Below, piece by piece: positions 38,066-52,100 of a stretch of DNA of 64,000 bases. Both the position numbers and the translations under genes were made by a program. Source of the DNA: Norana najaformis (Eukaryota > Annelida > Clitellata > Crassiclitellata > Hormogastridae); NCBI GenBank assembly GCA_964023275.1, contig OZ029914.1:9741561-9805560 (forward strand). Reading direction: 5' to 3'. Each line of letters opens with the position of its first letter. Position 1 is the stretch's first letter. Under the pieces are notes generated by a model that worked only from the letters and a program-made list of their open reading frames with translations, did not search any database and was not told the origin of the DNA.

Positions 38066-40090
38066 CTAAAAATAGAAACAAATTTATTAGTTTTCTATAA
38101 AAATCATATCAGTCTTTAAACTTTTTGGGTACCACTCAAAAAAGTTCAAGAGGCGACGACTTCGACTACGATGATAACTGTGGATTAGACACAAATTCTG
38201 GCAGAAGACGAGACATACGCATTCAGAGAAACCTAGAGCGACCGAAAGACACAACAACCAATACAACTAAATTATCATGTAGAGACAGGCAGAAAGACAT
38301 AAAGAACCCCTAAGTCCGTCAAGTGCATTGCCAAGGCCGTGGTAGGCCTATCACAGCGAAGTATGGAACGCGATTCTTTAAAAATGAATTGTCGCTTATA
38401 ACTGAATAGAACTGATTACATAAGATAAAACCATAAGTTTTTTACTCTAGATTACAGAAAAATTGTGCAATTATTCAATCTATAGATTCGATATTCCTGC
38501 TATAACGTTAAGTGGATTTTTCGAACAGACGGTGAAAAAATGATTATTAGTCTTCAAAAAGTGCTTTAAGTGAAAAAGCCTTTATTAAATCTAATGATCG
38601 GCGCTAAATAGCCGTTGCGTGAAAGACTAAAATCATCATCACTTCTATAATCAATAAATAAGATATATTACAGCAATGTTGTGAAACTACGCTTTTCTAC
38701 TATTAATTTAAACCGTTATTGGTCATTAAAATCATAAAGCCTATGACTTCTCTCGTTTTCTCGCGGTATGTGGATTCCCGCGGGCACATACACACACATT
38801 CAGACAATGTTGCACCAACCTGTCTGTAATGGCCGGGATATGGCAGTCTCATATCATAGCCTAATATGCAAAACTTGTAGACTTTGTATCATAAAATATG
38901 ACGTATTCATCACATAAAATGCAGAACTTCAAATGACAAAATAATTCGGATTCGATGGTAAAATGCAGAACCTCTATTGACCATTATAATTTGAAGACTT
39001 AAACAGCTACCGATTGATCTGTGCATTTCTTGTATCTGGCTGATGAGCAGTTCCTTTTCTCCTATCCATGCATTTCTCTCTTTTCCTCGCTCCTGTTTGA
39101 TGTCCAAAATCTTGGTTTTACAATCTGTAACAGCATTCAAAGGGACGTGTTAAAAGTAAAAAATCTACTATTGAGGATTATATTTCATCGAAAGAGGCCC
39201 TGCATCTAGAGCCTCTGGACAAGCTGTTTCTTTATACGTTGGCCTGGTTAGCTACTCTGGTTAAAGCGTACGTCGTGGCGCCTCTATGCGTGAGGATGCC
39301 GGTTCGCACACCGATAGTAGCTAAATTTTATAGATTTTAATCTCGCGCTAGCACCGTATATACACGGGGATCTCAAATGGCGTGGCACCCATTCAAACGG
39401 GCAGCGGTGGTGAAGGGTCTCACCCTATAAATTCATTTGATAAATGAGCGGGTCGAAGTCATACGGTCGCTCGAAAAAAACATGTAAAATTACATTTACA
39501 TTTTTACTTATTTTTGGTCAGTGAAGCAGTGCGTAATCTTAGGTAAAAGATTCATGCAATTGATAATGACGAGTATACACCTTTTGTTTAGGCATAAAAT
39601 TATTACATATCAGAATAGACGAACAATCTAAGAACGATAATCCGGTCGGAGGACAAAGGTATGGCAAATGCTAGCTGAGGAATGATATTCAACCCAACCT
39701 CATATATGGAGCAAACTGATGAAAATATTGAGGTACACTTCAAATTATGACAAATTTAGCACCCAAACTAGACAAAGGCTCAACTTGATTTCTTTAGAAC
39801 TTTACGTCTATGCGAACCATACCAAGTTGCATACGAGAACAGAATTAATTTAAAATAAGAAGAAAATTGCCATATAAAAATTCATTCATGAAACGATGAA
39901 CTTAGTGCAACATAGTTGCACTGAGAAATATATCGAATATTTGTTCACATAAAACTTTCAAAGCAGGCGACTTTGTAGACTCTCCTAATTAATGTTGCTG
40001 CAACTGTAATTCAGTTAATTACGTCTTAAGCTTACTGCCGCCGTCCCATTTCTCTCAGCCTTAATACAACCCGCAGTAACAGCTCCTCTG

Positions 40091-40137
<47 letters not shown>

Positions 40138-43100
40138 CCCTTCTCTGGCAATCGGATTTTGTTGTTCAACGGTGTATTTGAACAACCCCTAACTTGACGC
40201 AAAGCTCTTGAAGAAGTTGGAGCTTTGTGCTTAGCTTCTGAGTAGCGCTTCAGACATTGTCGAGTTTACGGTCACGATTTAATGGAACAACGTCGACATA
40301 GGTTACCGGGACAACAACTGCTTTAGCCAGTTAAATTTAAGCAGCAAATTAACGAATTGCACTGGAGCGGAACAGTTCGATTTCCTGTCAGTTGATGGCC
40401 AATTTTCTTGTTGAACTCGTTTAACATAGGGCGAAGCTTCGGTTATTCTCTTTTAAATATCAGATTTGTTAATAGAAGTTTGACATTGTTCCATAATAGA
40501 TGTTCTTTACATTCGTGACCAAAGTGAGTTAAACTTTGAGATTAATCAGTCGTTGAGTAAATCGGTGTCGAAAGAGCTGCTGACTTAAAGCCGTATTATG
40601 TTTAACTTCTAACCTCTTAAGTGAGTTAATTATCTTCCTGGCAATCGATATCTCAATTCAGTCTATCTGACTGATAAAAGTCTGAGAACCTGACACGGTG
40701 CTTAAAGTCGATAACACTCCATGTGGTGCTGTGGAATGCAGCATATCCTTCACTGCCGACCATTGCTAGCGAGACCCGTTTGTTTTTTTCTGCTATGGTG
40801 CTACTAAAGTGTTGTAGGCGTGATTCCTTCATTACCTTGGCGTTCCGGAATGCTGACCGATACGGGAGGCGTACACGTTAATCGTCGGTAGCATTCCATC
40901 GCCTTTCAACATGTTTTCGAAGTCGCTTTGCATCTGCAGCTTCTGAAAACAGCCAAGGATTGATCTTCTGTCTTGGACACTTCGTGAGCTTGCAAAGCGT
41001 AGCCAATTGGTCCAGGTCGCCGAGGACTAAGTCGTCTATCTGACAAGCAAAGCCGTTAGGGGTTTCGTCAGAAGCTAACAACAGTGACGAGTTAATCAAC
41101 CGTTATCGGAAGGAGTCAAGGTTGAGAGTTTTCAGCTTACGGTAGATAATCGTAACTGGTTGTCTTCTGTTTATGCATCGTGCAACCGCTGTTGCACGAT
41201 GTTGACGATCTCTTCCAATCACAGTAGTAACTGCTGCAAGAAGGTTGACACATTTATGGTAGAAGTCGTTAAGGCTCGAATCTGGCCATCGGTAGATGTC
41301 GATGAAGAGGGACGAGAAGATATTAGTCACAATTCGAACACCTTGGAAGTGGAAACTGCTTGTTGTTATCGTATTCTGAAGCGGATGAGTTTTGACGTTG
41401 AGCGTCTCACGGTGGATGATTGCCAGACAGCTGTTGCTGCCCGTTAATTCAGAGGCAGAACAGTGGACGTGTCTGGCTACGTACCCTGGCGGAGCCACGT
41501 CGAACCTGATGCGTTTAGATATTCAGCAGAAATCCAAGTCTCGCAGACACCGAGCACCTCTAACTGGTTTGACTATCAGGTCGAGAATAAGAGCGCCTTT
41601 GTGAGCGCGTTGAGGGACCCGAAAGCTCATGGTGTTCTGCGACTTCACCTCAACCACAAGTCATGCTACTCCATGACATCCAGTTGTACCAAATACACTC
41701 GACTTGCTACAATGGTTAAATTGCTCAAAATAAAATCGTGGATCTCCAAATTTTTGCAAATCTCAAACCTAAGTCTATGTGGCGAATTTATGACCAATAC
41801 TCGCTATTCGCTCTTCAGATTAAACACTTAATGAAAGAAACACGGCGCGAAACGTTGATCATGCACCAACAATCAACAACACATTCACCTAAAACCATCA
41901 AATAACACCTTACAAAAGACCAGACTAGATGAAATGTCAACTGTCATAGTATACAGAAACAGATAACAAAGAAATACAAAAATTACAGGATGATAAGATT
42001 TTGAGTGTTGGATCTCCTCTTTTAGGTGGCGGATCTCATTGTTCCATTGGTGGATCTCAAGTTAGAGGTGCGGGATCTCAGATCAGGGGAATCCGGCTGA
42101 ATTTAACCACTGGCCTGTTCGCCCAAATCTTTAAGTCTATTTTACACACTGCCAAGCTGCATTCTTATCAACGTTTCCTAAAAGAATAGCCTCTCACTTA
42201 GGCTCAAGCGAAGTAAAAGCGATCTGCTTTGGTGCTCTTTAACACACGAAAATGAAACAGCCAATATATTATTGACACTTACATTGTGCTGTCTACTTTA
42301 GTTTGCAACCTCGGAGTTATTTTTTACGAAAGGTTGTCCTCATGTCACATTTCTCAATTTTTCCGGACTTCCTTTAAGATTCTCTGCCGACTCTGTGATG
42401 TCCAGCTGCAGTCAGATCATAATGCCGGTGCCCACCAAAATCTCGAAAATATTGTGATTAAAACTTTTTGATTAAATTAAATACATAACTTAAATTATCT
42501 ACCTGAAAATTCGTTCTGTAGTGCTTGCGTTTGATTGATGAGATGCTCCTTCTCTTCTGCCCATAATTTCTTCTCTTGCTCCAGTTTCTCTTTGAGTTCT
42601 GACACCGTGGTATCTAGAACATAAAATCTATATTAAATATTTTGTTTATATGAAATAAATACCTTGTTCAGTGGATGTTAGAATGCAGAAATTAACCTTT
42701 ATTAATAGCAAGAAATCACATAAAAATGAAGAATTTTTTAATTTGTACCAGAATAACACGAGGTAGCTAATTTTTATCTTAGAAATAGCCACAAAGACCG
42801 TGACAAAAGCAGGTACCACGTGAAAACAGGCCATTAAGAGGAGAAGTATGGAACGCCGTTTCACTCCCAAATTCGTTAACACAAAACTATACCAATAAAT
42901 ATTTTCATAGAGCTATTATTTAAATGTAAAATGTAAATGTACACGTTTTCCTTAGCGACCATATGAGCTCGACTCGGCTCATTTTTCGATGAGTTTATCT
43001 CCACCGTTGCTCGTGTGAATGGATGACTCGCCAATTAAGGTCTCCGAGCCCGGAATTCAAAGCTCCGAAATTAGCCACGATCCGTGTGCGAACCGGTATC

Positions 43101-46100
43101 AAGCGCTGAGGAGCACTGGCGTGCGCTTTAAACTATGTAACAAACCGGGCCATTGGTGCTAAAAGGAATATATATAAGAGAAATTTGAATAAATTTTTAA
43201 ATACACCCTTTTTTATCAATGATACACACCATTCCAGGATTATTACATAGAAACGTGAGTTACAGACTATGAAGATGTGTCTTAATAGTTGCTGGCCTAG
43301 TTTTTAGAGTAATTTAAATTAATCTGCTAATCGGCGCCAAATAGTCGTATACACATCAAACGTCATATTTCAATTTTGCAGTCTATAGATAAACACAATA
43401 CCACAATCTTATGAAATTTGAATCTGCTCTTTGGTTTAGTCTAACACTGACTGACGGTATGGTATTCTGTTCTAAGGTTAACTTTACTCTCTAAAACAAA
43501 GACAAAATTAAATTTGAAAATTACAAATTTGAAAAGTTAGTAGTTCAATTCAACTTTGAACAATAACACTGGATCACACGAAAACTTTTTTCGCTTGATA
43601 CTAGGCATATGTTATGTGTACTACACTAAATCGAATCTGCTGATTCCAAATCTGAAGTCAGATTTTGTGTAGCACGTCAGGATCTTAAGATATGCAGCAT
43701 ACATGCTAATAATTATGCAAACTCTTTACAGAACTAGTATTTCCTTATAACTGTGTAATTATGCAAACTCAGAGTATTCATAACAAGAAACAAAATGTTA
43801 TTCTTTTATAACTTGATATTAAAATATGTTTTAAAATGTAGTATAAATACATGCATGTTACTCAGATGAAAGCATACATTTCGAAATTTTGTCTCTAGCT
43901 TAACTCTATACGAGTTCAAAAGTGCTTTAGACACTTGCTCTTGCGCTTGTGAGTGGCCGCTGTTGCCCGCTGCAGAAACCAGCAGTAATCGCCCATCATG
44001 TTGGAATTGCAGTGGCCCTTATATCTTGCTTCAAAGGTGGAGATGTCTTGATGGAATCTCTCTCCATGCTCATCGCTTACATCACCCAAGTTTGGTGGGA
44101 AAAAATCCAGATGGGAATGTAAGAAATGTATTTTTAGTGACATCCGGCAGCCGAGTTGCATATATGCTGTTAGCATGTTGCTAACGAGTTCAGCATAGTT
44201 CTCAGCTCGGTGATTTCCAAGGAAGTTTTGCACCACCAACGTACATGCATCCCAAGCGGCAAATTCCAGTGGGTTGAGCTTGGTTCTAAATACAGAATCA
44301 CGCATTAGTTCGCGGATTTCTGGCCCAATAAAAATTCCAGCCTTCAGCTTAGCATCAGTTTTGACGGCTCCAAATTTATCTCTCAGATACTGGAAGCCTT
44401 GTCCAGTACGATCAATTGCTACTACGAAATTCCTCATGAGGCCCAGTTTAATGTGAAGTGGTGGTAAGTACACTTTCAATGGATCAACCAATGGTTCGTG
44501 TTGCACGTTGTGCCGACCAACAATGTGCTCAGATCTAGGAGGCCACAGTTTCACTTTGTAATGGTTGCTGTCATCACGACTGTTCCACAAGCACAAAAAG
44601 CACATATATTTTGTGTACCCCAGCCGTAGGCCTAAAGTAAGTGCTACCACTTTGAGGTCCGCACAGATGTTCCATTTGTGGTCTGAGTAGTTGATCACTT
44701 TCAAAATGAGTTTCATTGAATCATATGTCTCTTTGAGGCCTACAGCGTGGGCTGGAACAGACGGCTTTTCGTTACCATTGTGCACCAACACAGCTTTCAA
44801 GCTCGCTTGAAAGCTGGAATCTATGAACAGTCTCCACTGATCAGGAACCTAAATTCAGCATGAGACCGTTCACGTCAGTACAGAAACAGATATCATTTTC
44901 CAGTTTGTAATATGTAGCTAACTGTTTGTGACTATAACGGAAGTGTGATGTTGTGGTACCTTTTTGAATCAAGTTCCACTTCCCTAGTCTGGAGGCTAAC
45001 AGTTCAGATTTCTCCTTTGACAAAGATAGGTCCCTCACCAGATCATCTAACTCACCTTGCCTTATCAAATGCGGCCTACCCTCTTCCAAATCTTGATCAC
45101 TGGATTCATAAACAGTAACGTCATCTTCTGTATTACCATCAGAACTGTCCGTTTCATCAGCGCCCGCAGCAGGCGGAAATGGTACTGGATTCTCTTCATC
45201 ATGCGGCACTGGCTTTAGAGCGGACTCGCAATCAGGATAAACGATTTTAGACTTATTTTTCTTTGAAAATCCAGCAACTTTAGTAATGCAGAAATAACAG
45301 TCTGCATGATGATTTCTTGGCTCGCGCCACACCATAGGCACAGCAAACGGCATTGAATTCCTTTTGCCATTCAGCCACTGTGTAAGCCCAGAGTAGCACA
45401 CGGTGCAGCAGACATGAGGTGCCCAACTTTTATCCTCGTCTCCGATTTGACATCCAAAATAATACTTGTAATCAATCATCACTCTCTTAGTTAACTTCTT
45501 GCGCTGGTCACAAAGAGTATATTTACCACAAACATAGCAAAAATTGTCTGGATGGTTAACACAGCCTCGCCTATTCATTTCAAAATTAAATCTCACATAC
45601 TAGCTACAGCTATATAAGAAAACTTCACCTTCGTTCTACGCAATCTCGCCTTATATACTGGTATTGATGCTGACGTCAGCTCGCTGACATGCCCAATCAT
45701 GTCTAGCGGCTGCTGCAGGCTTGCTGTTAGGAATATTTCAGGCGACACTTGCAGGCATGCACGTATCACTGGCAGCAATCGTGGAGACACATACAACAGA
45801 ATGTACAGACATAACCGAAAACGAGTCCTTACGTCATTACTTGAATGCATGCATAACTTAAAATCTAGACGTGCTGGGCAGATTCTAACTTCATATTTGG
45901 AATCAGCACATTTGAATCAATATAAGGCATATGCATTACTTTCAGTAGCAAAATCGTTGTGATCCAGTGTTATAGTTTATCTCGGTACGGCATGAGATTA
46001 AAGATAAAACCTTTATACCAAATAATCTTCGGTGGTCTTGAAATTGATTTAAAAGCTGATTCTTCGCTCTTCTTTCGTCTTCCAGTTGATTGGTAAATTC

Positions 46101-49100
46101 TTCCTTCTCCTTTCTCTCTTGCTCAAGGTTTTGCTGAATAACCTGCACTTTTTCTCTACCTGTACCAACACAATGCAGAACAATTTCATTTACACAAATT
46201 ATTTGACTCTGAAAGATAGCTTGTGGATACGAAAGGTGCTCTATTCGTTTGAAAACTCTATATTTGAAGTCAAAAGTTAAATAGTTTTTGGAAAGTTGTA
46301 CAGATATTTATGATTCTGTTCGTTTCACTTATTTTGCAGAGCATAGGAGTATGTATGTCTCTGCCGAATTTGGATCTGTTATCAATATTAACGTAATGTC
46401 AAGTTCTAAATAAAGGTGGCGATGACGTCTGCTGCAAATGCAACACTGGGTCATTAGATTCGCATTTAAGCTCCCTGCAAGATATGGCATTCAGTAATGA
46501 ATATTTACAGTGCTCCTTGCCATATATATTCTACAAACATTTTTCTTCCATAGAAGTCATTGCATAACTGGTAAAATTAATCTCCCTAAATCAGTGTGCA
46601 CAATTTCTATATCTTATTAAAACTAATATTAATTGTAAATAATTTCCATAGTGTGGCAATTTATTTTGAAGTGTAACGGCGTCCTATAATTGAAGCTAGA
46701 AGTCCTTAAACAATCGCTGTGCTTCTGCTTATATCTTATGTCTCTCTTGTTATTGTCTATTTCGGTTTCTCTGTTCGTGTCTGTGTTTGTCTACGTCATT
46801 TCTTGCCTCAATCCGAGTTTGATTCTAATTTTCAACGTCGTCCTTGTCGTCTTTTGTTTCAAAAACCGTACACATATGAACTTTTCTGGTTGTGGAAAAT
46901 ATTTGTAGTTTTCGAAGGATATATGATAAACTAAACATGTCGTTTTTGTTTTCGGCGCCTTTTTCACTCGTCATTCTCTATCAATTATCGGCGTCTCATT
47001 TACATTAGATACCTTAGGCATGTTTGAAAGGTTTTTCTTTCTAAATATTCCAAATTTAATAGTATAAGTAAGGAATTTTGAGAAATGTAATACACATTAA
47101 TTTTGTCGAGATTATAATTAATTTTTTGAAATACTTTAATAAAGCAAGATGCTGTAATCTTTCAAAACTCCGTTTCCAGCTGGCACTACTACTGAAAGCA
47201 AACACGTCTACCAGGGGAATAATGGTCCAATTATTTAAGATTTCTATTTCCAAAGGGTTGATTTGTTTTTTTATAGTTTTTCATCTGGAATGATAGCGAC
47301 CGAAAACATGCATAGGGATTCTAAGCCAATGGCATTACTAAACTTTTGAAATAAGATGTAACTAGGGTAAAATCTTAGACTGCACAATCTCTAATGATTT
47401 TATTGTATTGACTTGACCCATAGTAATGGTTTGAAAGCAAAATATTAAAAACATTAGCCATATGTAGACCATGAGTTTACAACCTGCATCGAATATTCTG
47501 TTGTATTCTTGTGTCTGTTCCTTTAGACGATCATTCTCTGTTCTCTGTAACTTCAATTCCTGTTCGAGATTGAAACATTTCTTACTGCTACCTGAAAACA
47601 GCAAAATCCATTAGGATTTCATTTTTTTTAACTGATTATTCTTTCCGTTGAAAAAAGATAATCTAGAATTCTAGAATTCGTCATAGCAGGTAACGATGGC
47701 TAAAACAATTTAAATAAATGTTTTGCGTTCTGCCATGTTACTAAAACATTTAAATTAAATTACGTAATGTAAAATTTCTACCTGAAAGTTCGTTCTGTAG
47801 TTCTTGTATTTTATTCCTGACACGCTCCTTCTCTTCGGCCCATACTTTCCTCTCTTGTTCCAGTATCTTTTCGAGTTCTGAAACGGTGCCATCTGAAACA
47901 TAAAAATGATCTTAAATATTTTGTTTTCACGAAGCAGATATCCCATTTAGTGGATATCAGAATGCAGAAACTAACCCACATTAACGATTAGAAAACCTCT
48001 AAGGACGAAGCACTTAATAATTAAATGTAGATGAACATAAATTAACTAGCATATATCTTACAAATAGTTACAAAAAACGTGGTCAAAGCAGGTACCACGT
48101 AAAAACAGTAATTTTATGTAATGCTAAGCTAATGAAACGCAAAAGCCTGTTAGCATAATGGTCTCGTGAAAGCAAATCACTGGAACAGAGGGAGACACTG
48201 ATGTAGTAGTAGTAGTAGTAGTAGCTATTATAACTCATCGCTCCATTGGCGTTGCTTCTGTGGCATTCAATTTTCCTATGCACGAACTGGACGAGATGTA
48301 ACCGTCCCAGATAAGTTTTTATGTTCTCCGGACATTTTTTTTAAATCTGGGGAATCACGTCTACCTGGGACCAAAAATAACATTATTAAAATGTGTGCGA
48401 ATTGGGCATTTGCCAAAAACTTTTGAATGATCGCCAGACACTGCCTTCTTCTGTACATGAAGCTTCAATAAAAATAAATAAATTTACTACATGTAGCTTC
48501 GTTATCACTGCAGGTTGTCAGACCTGGCGCCAATTGGAGACGAAGCGTTCCGAATTTTGTTAATTTTAAACAAGTCATTTTGCTTTACAATAATGAACAT
48601 TTACTTTAGATCCCAATTATCAGTTGTCTCTAGTTATAAATAAAACTCTTAACAGGAGCATGCTCGAAGAAAAAAGGTATTCATAGAAACTTTATCTAAA
48701 ATGTTATTTAGATAATCTCTGTCCTTTAGCAGAGTCTAATGCTTCTCATGACTTCCTTCCATCAGCTTTCTTATCCGACTTAATTCCTTTAGAACTTCAC
48801 CTCTCTCTGTTCGTAGATCGTTGCTTTCCTTCTGCCACTGCCCAAGCTGCCTAGCTAGAGCATCAACACGTCTTCTTGATTCGTCCAGTTCGGTAGCTGT
48901 CGTCTGCAGCGTTTCATCGAGATGTCGCTGGTTGTTTCTATGCCATCCTAATTCTTCGCTTAACATGATAATCGTTGCCTTAAGTTGCCCTTCTAATTGA
49001 TATGCAGAGTTCTCTGCAGATTCCTTTACTCTTCCCAAGATCTCGCGTAAATCTTCAAATTCGATCAGCTTTCTGTTCAAACCTTTCCTTTGCTGAATAA

Positions 49101-52100
49101 AACCTTCAAAATACATTATACTCTTTGTAAGAACAAAGTTAGATGTAAAATAACATGACCTCGATTACAAATTGTTTTTATTCGCTCGAAGGATAGCCTC
49201 GGCAACGATTCGACCAATAGTTAATGAAAAGATGACACCTCTAAGTACTGGTAATTAGAACCTGATCCCGGAAGTCGAACGTATAAGACTTCATCAACAA
49301 GAAATTAATTTTATATTATTATCAATAGCCAGGTACAAGTACCTTTCGTTACAAGACTTCATCATATTCTTTATATGCCTTTTTGTGATATTTTATGTGC
49401 AAACGAAAACCAATATATTTTAGATAGGTCTAAGCAAGAGAAAGAAAGCACAACGAAATGGCAACTATTTCTAATTCGAGAGCTTTAAAATACTCGTTAT
49501 GTTCTTATTTTCTTAGTGTAGAAGAAGTAGAAGAGCATTCCCTTAATCTAGCCTTGAGGCAACAATGAGTACGAAGTGTTAGCGACTTCAGTTTTCTTAG
49601 GCTCAGCGTATAGGGCGGATAGGCAGCCCTCTTCCTCGACGCATGATCAATTCACTGACAGCGTAAAGTCAATGTACTCATTTTAGGTGAATTCTCTAGG
49701 GGGCGCAAGCGCAGCAGAAATTTGGAGCAAATTTTTTCCCGGCGTGGATTAGAACCCCCGACCTCTCGGTTGACAGTCGAGCACGCAAACCTCTAGACTC
49801 TTTTGTTTGAGGTGTTGAAAAGTATACCTTGTGCAAGCTTGTGATAGAATATGTCAACAGTTGCATCAGCTGGAAGAGCGGTTTTCTGGCGCAGTGCAGT
49901 TACTTTTAAAGAAAGTTGGGTCTGAAGTTCATCTGGAAGTTTCATGAACGCTGTTTGTAGCTCTTTAAATGATTTTCTTTCCTGAAATAATATAATATTT
50001 GTGCCATATTAGTTTACACGATGCAGTTTTTCCTGATTTGTCGAAGTTGCAGTTGTGTATTTTATAAGCATAGGATTTCTTTTGTAAAGCTCATAACTCA
50101 ACTTGCGCACTTTGGTTCATCATTGCAAAAAATCGAATATCTGATACTCATGCTCACGTGACTGTCGGGATAGTGTTATTGCTTGCTGCCTTAAATTACA
50201 CCTAATTTTGCATAGGCTCTCATGTCTGAAATCAGGGAGTGTCGTTGTGTAGTTTGTTCCATAGAGGCTTGTTTTGAAGGCGTTATAGAAACTATTGTCT
50301 TCCTTATTTGAGTTTATGATTCGCCTCCTCTATCGTCGCAGTTATGAGCTAGTAAAGAAAATGTTTGGAGAGATTCATTTAGATGTTGTGTTGAATGAGG
50401 ACAGTAGTCGCTGTGAACGTCGGTAACAGTTGAAATTTTGAAAAAATGTTGTGAGTTTGTAGTTATTATTGGGCAGACTTCACAACAAAGTGCTTTATAA
50501 ATTTGCAGATTGATTTCAAATAAACCAATCCCTAAATTGGTAAGCAAGAATCCGGATGGAACGTTTACTTTACTGTTATTGGAATACAGTGAACGGAAAA
50601 GTTTTAAATCCTATCTTAACTTATGTTCATGCTTTAAATTCAGAACTTCATTTCTACATGTTGAAAAGAAAGAGGAAATACATGTATTGTGGGTAAATGC
50701 ATTACCACAGCGATTGATAGTTGTTTAATTCCATTGGAAGTAGTCCGATTGTTTTTGTGCTGAGGATGACGCAAGTTACGCTTTGAGTTGTCTTGACACT
50801 CCGGAATACTTGGGGGATTTGTTCTTTTTTCGAAATGTTTGTCCTGCAAAGTTGAATGAGATACTGTTGAACTGGAAGCTATCGAATCATTCTTGGAATC
50901 TGTATAAAAATAGTACACATTATTCATAAAATGGCCTGATCTAAATAACCATATGTAATCTCACCATCGTAGGATTTGTGCAACAACAATTCATTAATTT
51001 ACATGAAAGTAATTTGCATTATTAGTAATTTAAAATAACATTCACCAACTGCTATTTTACACTAATGCTCTCTACTTAATAATTAAATGATTGATACAGC
51101 TTATTTTGTATATCAAAAAATTCATGTAGTTTTACTTCTCATTATATTTCGCTCACTTTCAAGAAAAGCTATGAAGATTATTTCATAAATGTGACCCTGC
51201 CTGAGAAAACCTCACGAAGTCGGAACATTCTAAAATTAGTTTAATATTACATTGGATTGAGCTCGAAGTCTTGGTGAAAGCTACGTGTTTATATCACAAA
51301 TAGTAAAAAGTTACAACTGCTTAGGCGTAATATGTACATCTGCGCGCGAAAAATTAAAAAACTGAGTTAAATCATACATAAAATTTTGATGTCTGGTGCA
51401 AATTAAATTAATTTTACATTTAAAATTAGCAATATCGCCTGAATTTTAAATGAAAACTTTTGAGAGATCTACTTCTCATCTCTGCAGAATTTATGCACCA
51501 AAATATTAAAATATTTCAGACCTATTTCTAGGTTTGCGAACTGCCTTCTGTGTCGATTTCTTGCATATTGATTTTTCCGACGTTGTGGAGGTTTTCTCAG
51601 ACACGGTCACATAAATAGGACATTTTTGCTTAATTACTGATTTCTAAGATAATAATACAGATGGCTATTATTCATACTTTCTTCAATTTCAAAATGTCCA
51701 GATTTCGCTACTTTCTTTTTGCTGTAATATTTTATTCTTCTGTAAATATAGATTCTCCATTATGAAAGTACCCTTGATATGAAACTAAAAAAACATTAAG
51801 AAAACCGTGGATAATTTAAACATTAGAGCTGCAATAGTTAATAGACTATATATTGCTTATATAATTTAAGCAAAGGGGAAAATATGACTCTGTTAAGCCT
51901 TTAGCAATGCTACTGTAAAAACATTGGTAACGGATCCCATATAATTTTAAAATTAAGCTGTGTTTTCCATCCAATCCTTCTTCGTGCCTCGAAGGAGGTT
52001 ATTTCCATCAAGAAGTTATCGACAATGGCTGCATCAAAATGAATTATAAGCTTATCACAGGCTGCCACAGTAGTATGGGCTAATGGAAATGGATGATTTT

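Larger units (their letters stand above)
43567..45969 (-). mobile_element. CACTGG-TIR DNA transposon, copy 3 (both ends present)
   Basis: The termini CACTGGATCACA (43567-43578) and TGTGATCCAGTG (45958-45969) are exact inverted repeats. Counting the flanks, 16 bases match (ATAACACTGGATCACA). Inverted similarity continues through GCATATG, GCTGATTCCAAAT and AGCACGTC islands for over 100 bases. The flanking triplets are TAA and TTA, one base from a perfect duplication. The 2403-bp element sits in the intron between locus 2 coil exons, in the same orientation as the gene. Confidence 0.78.
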
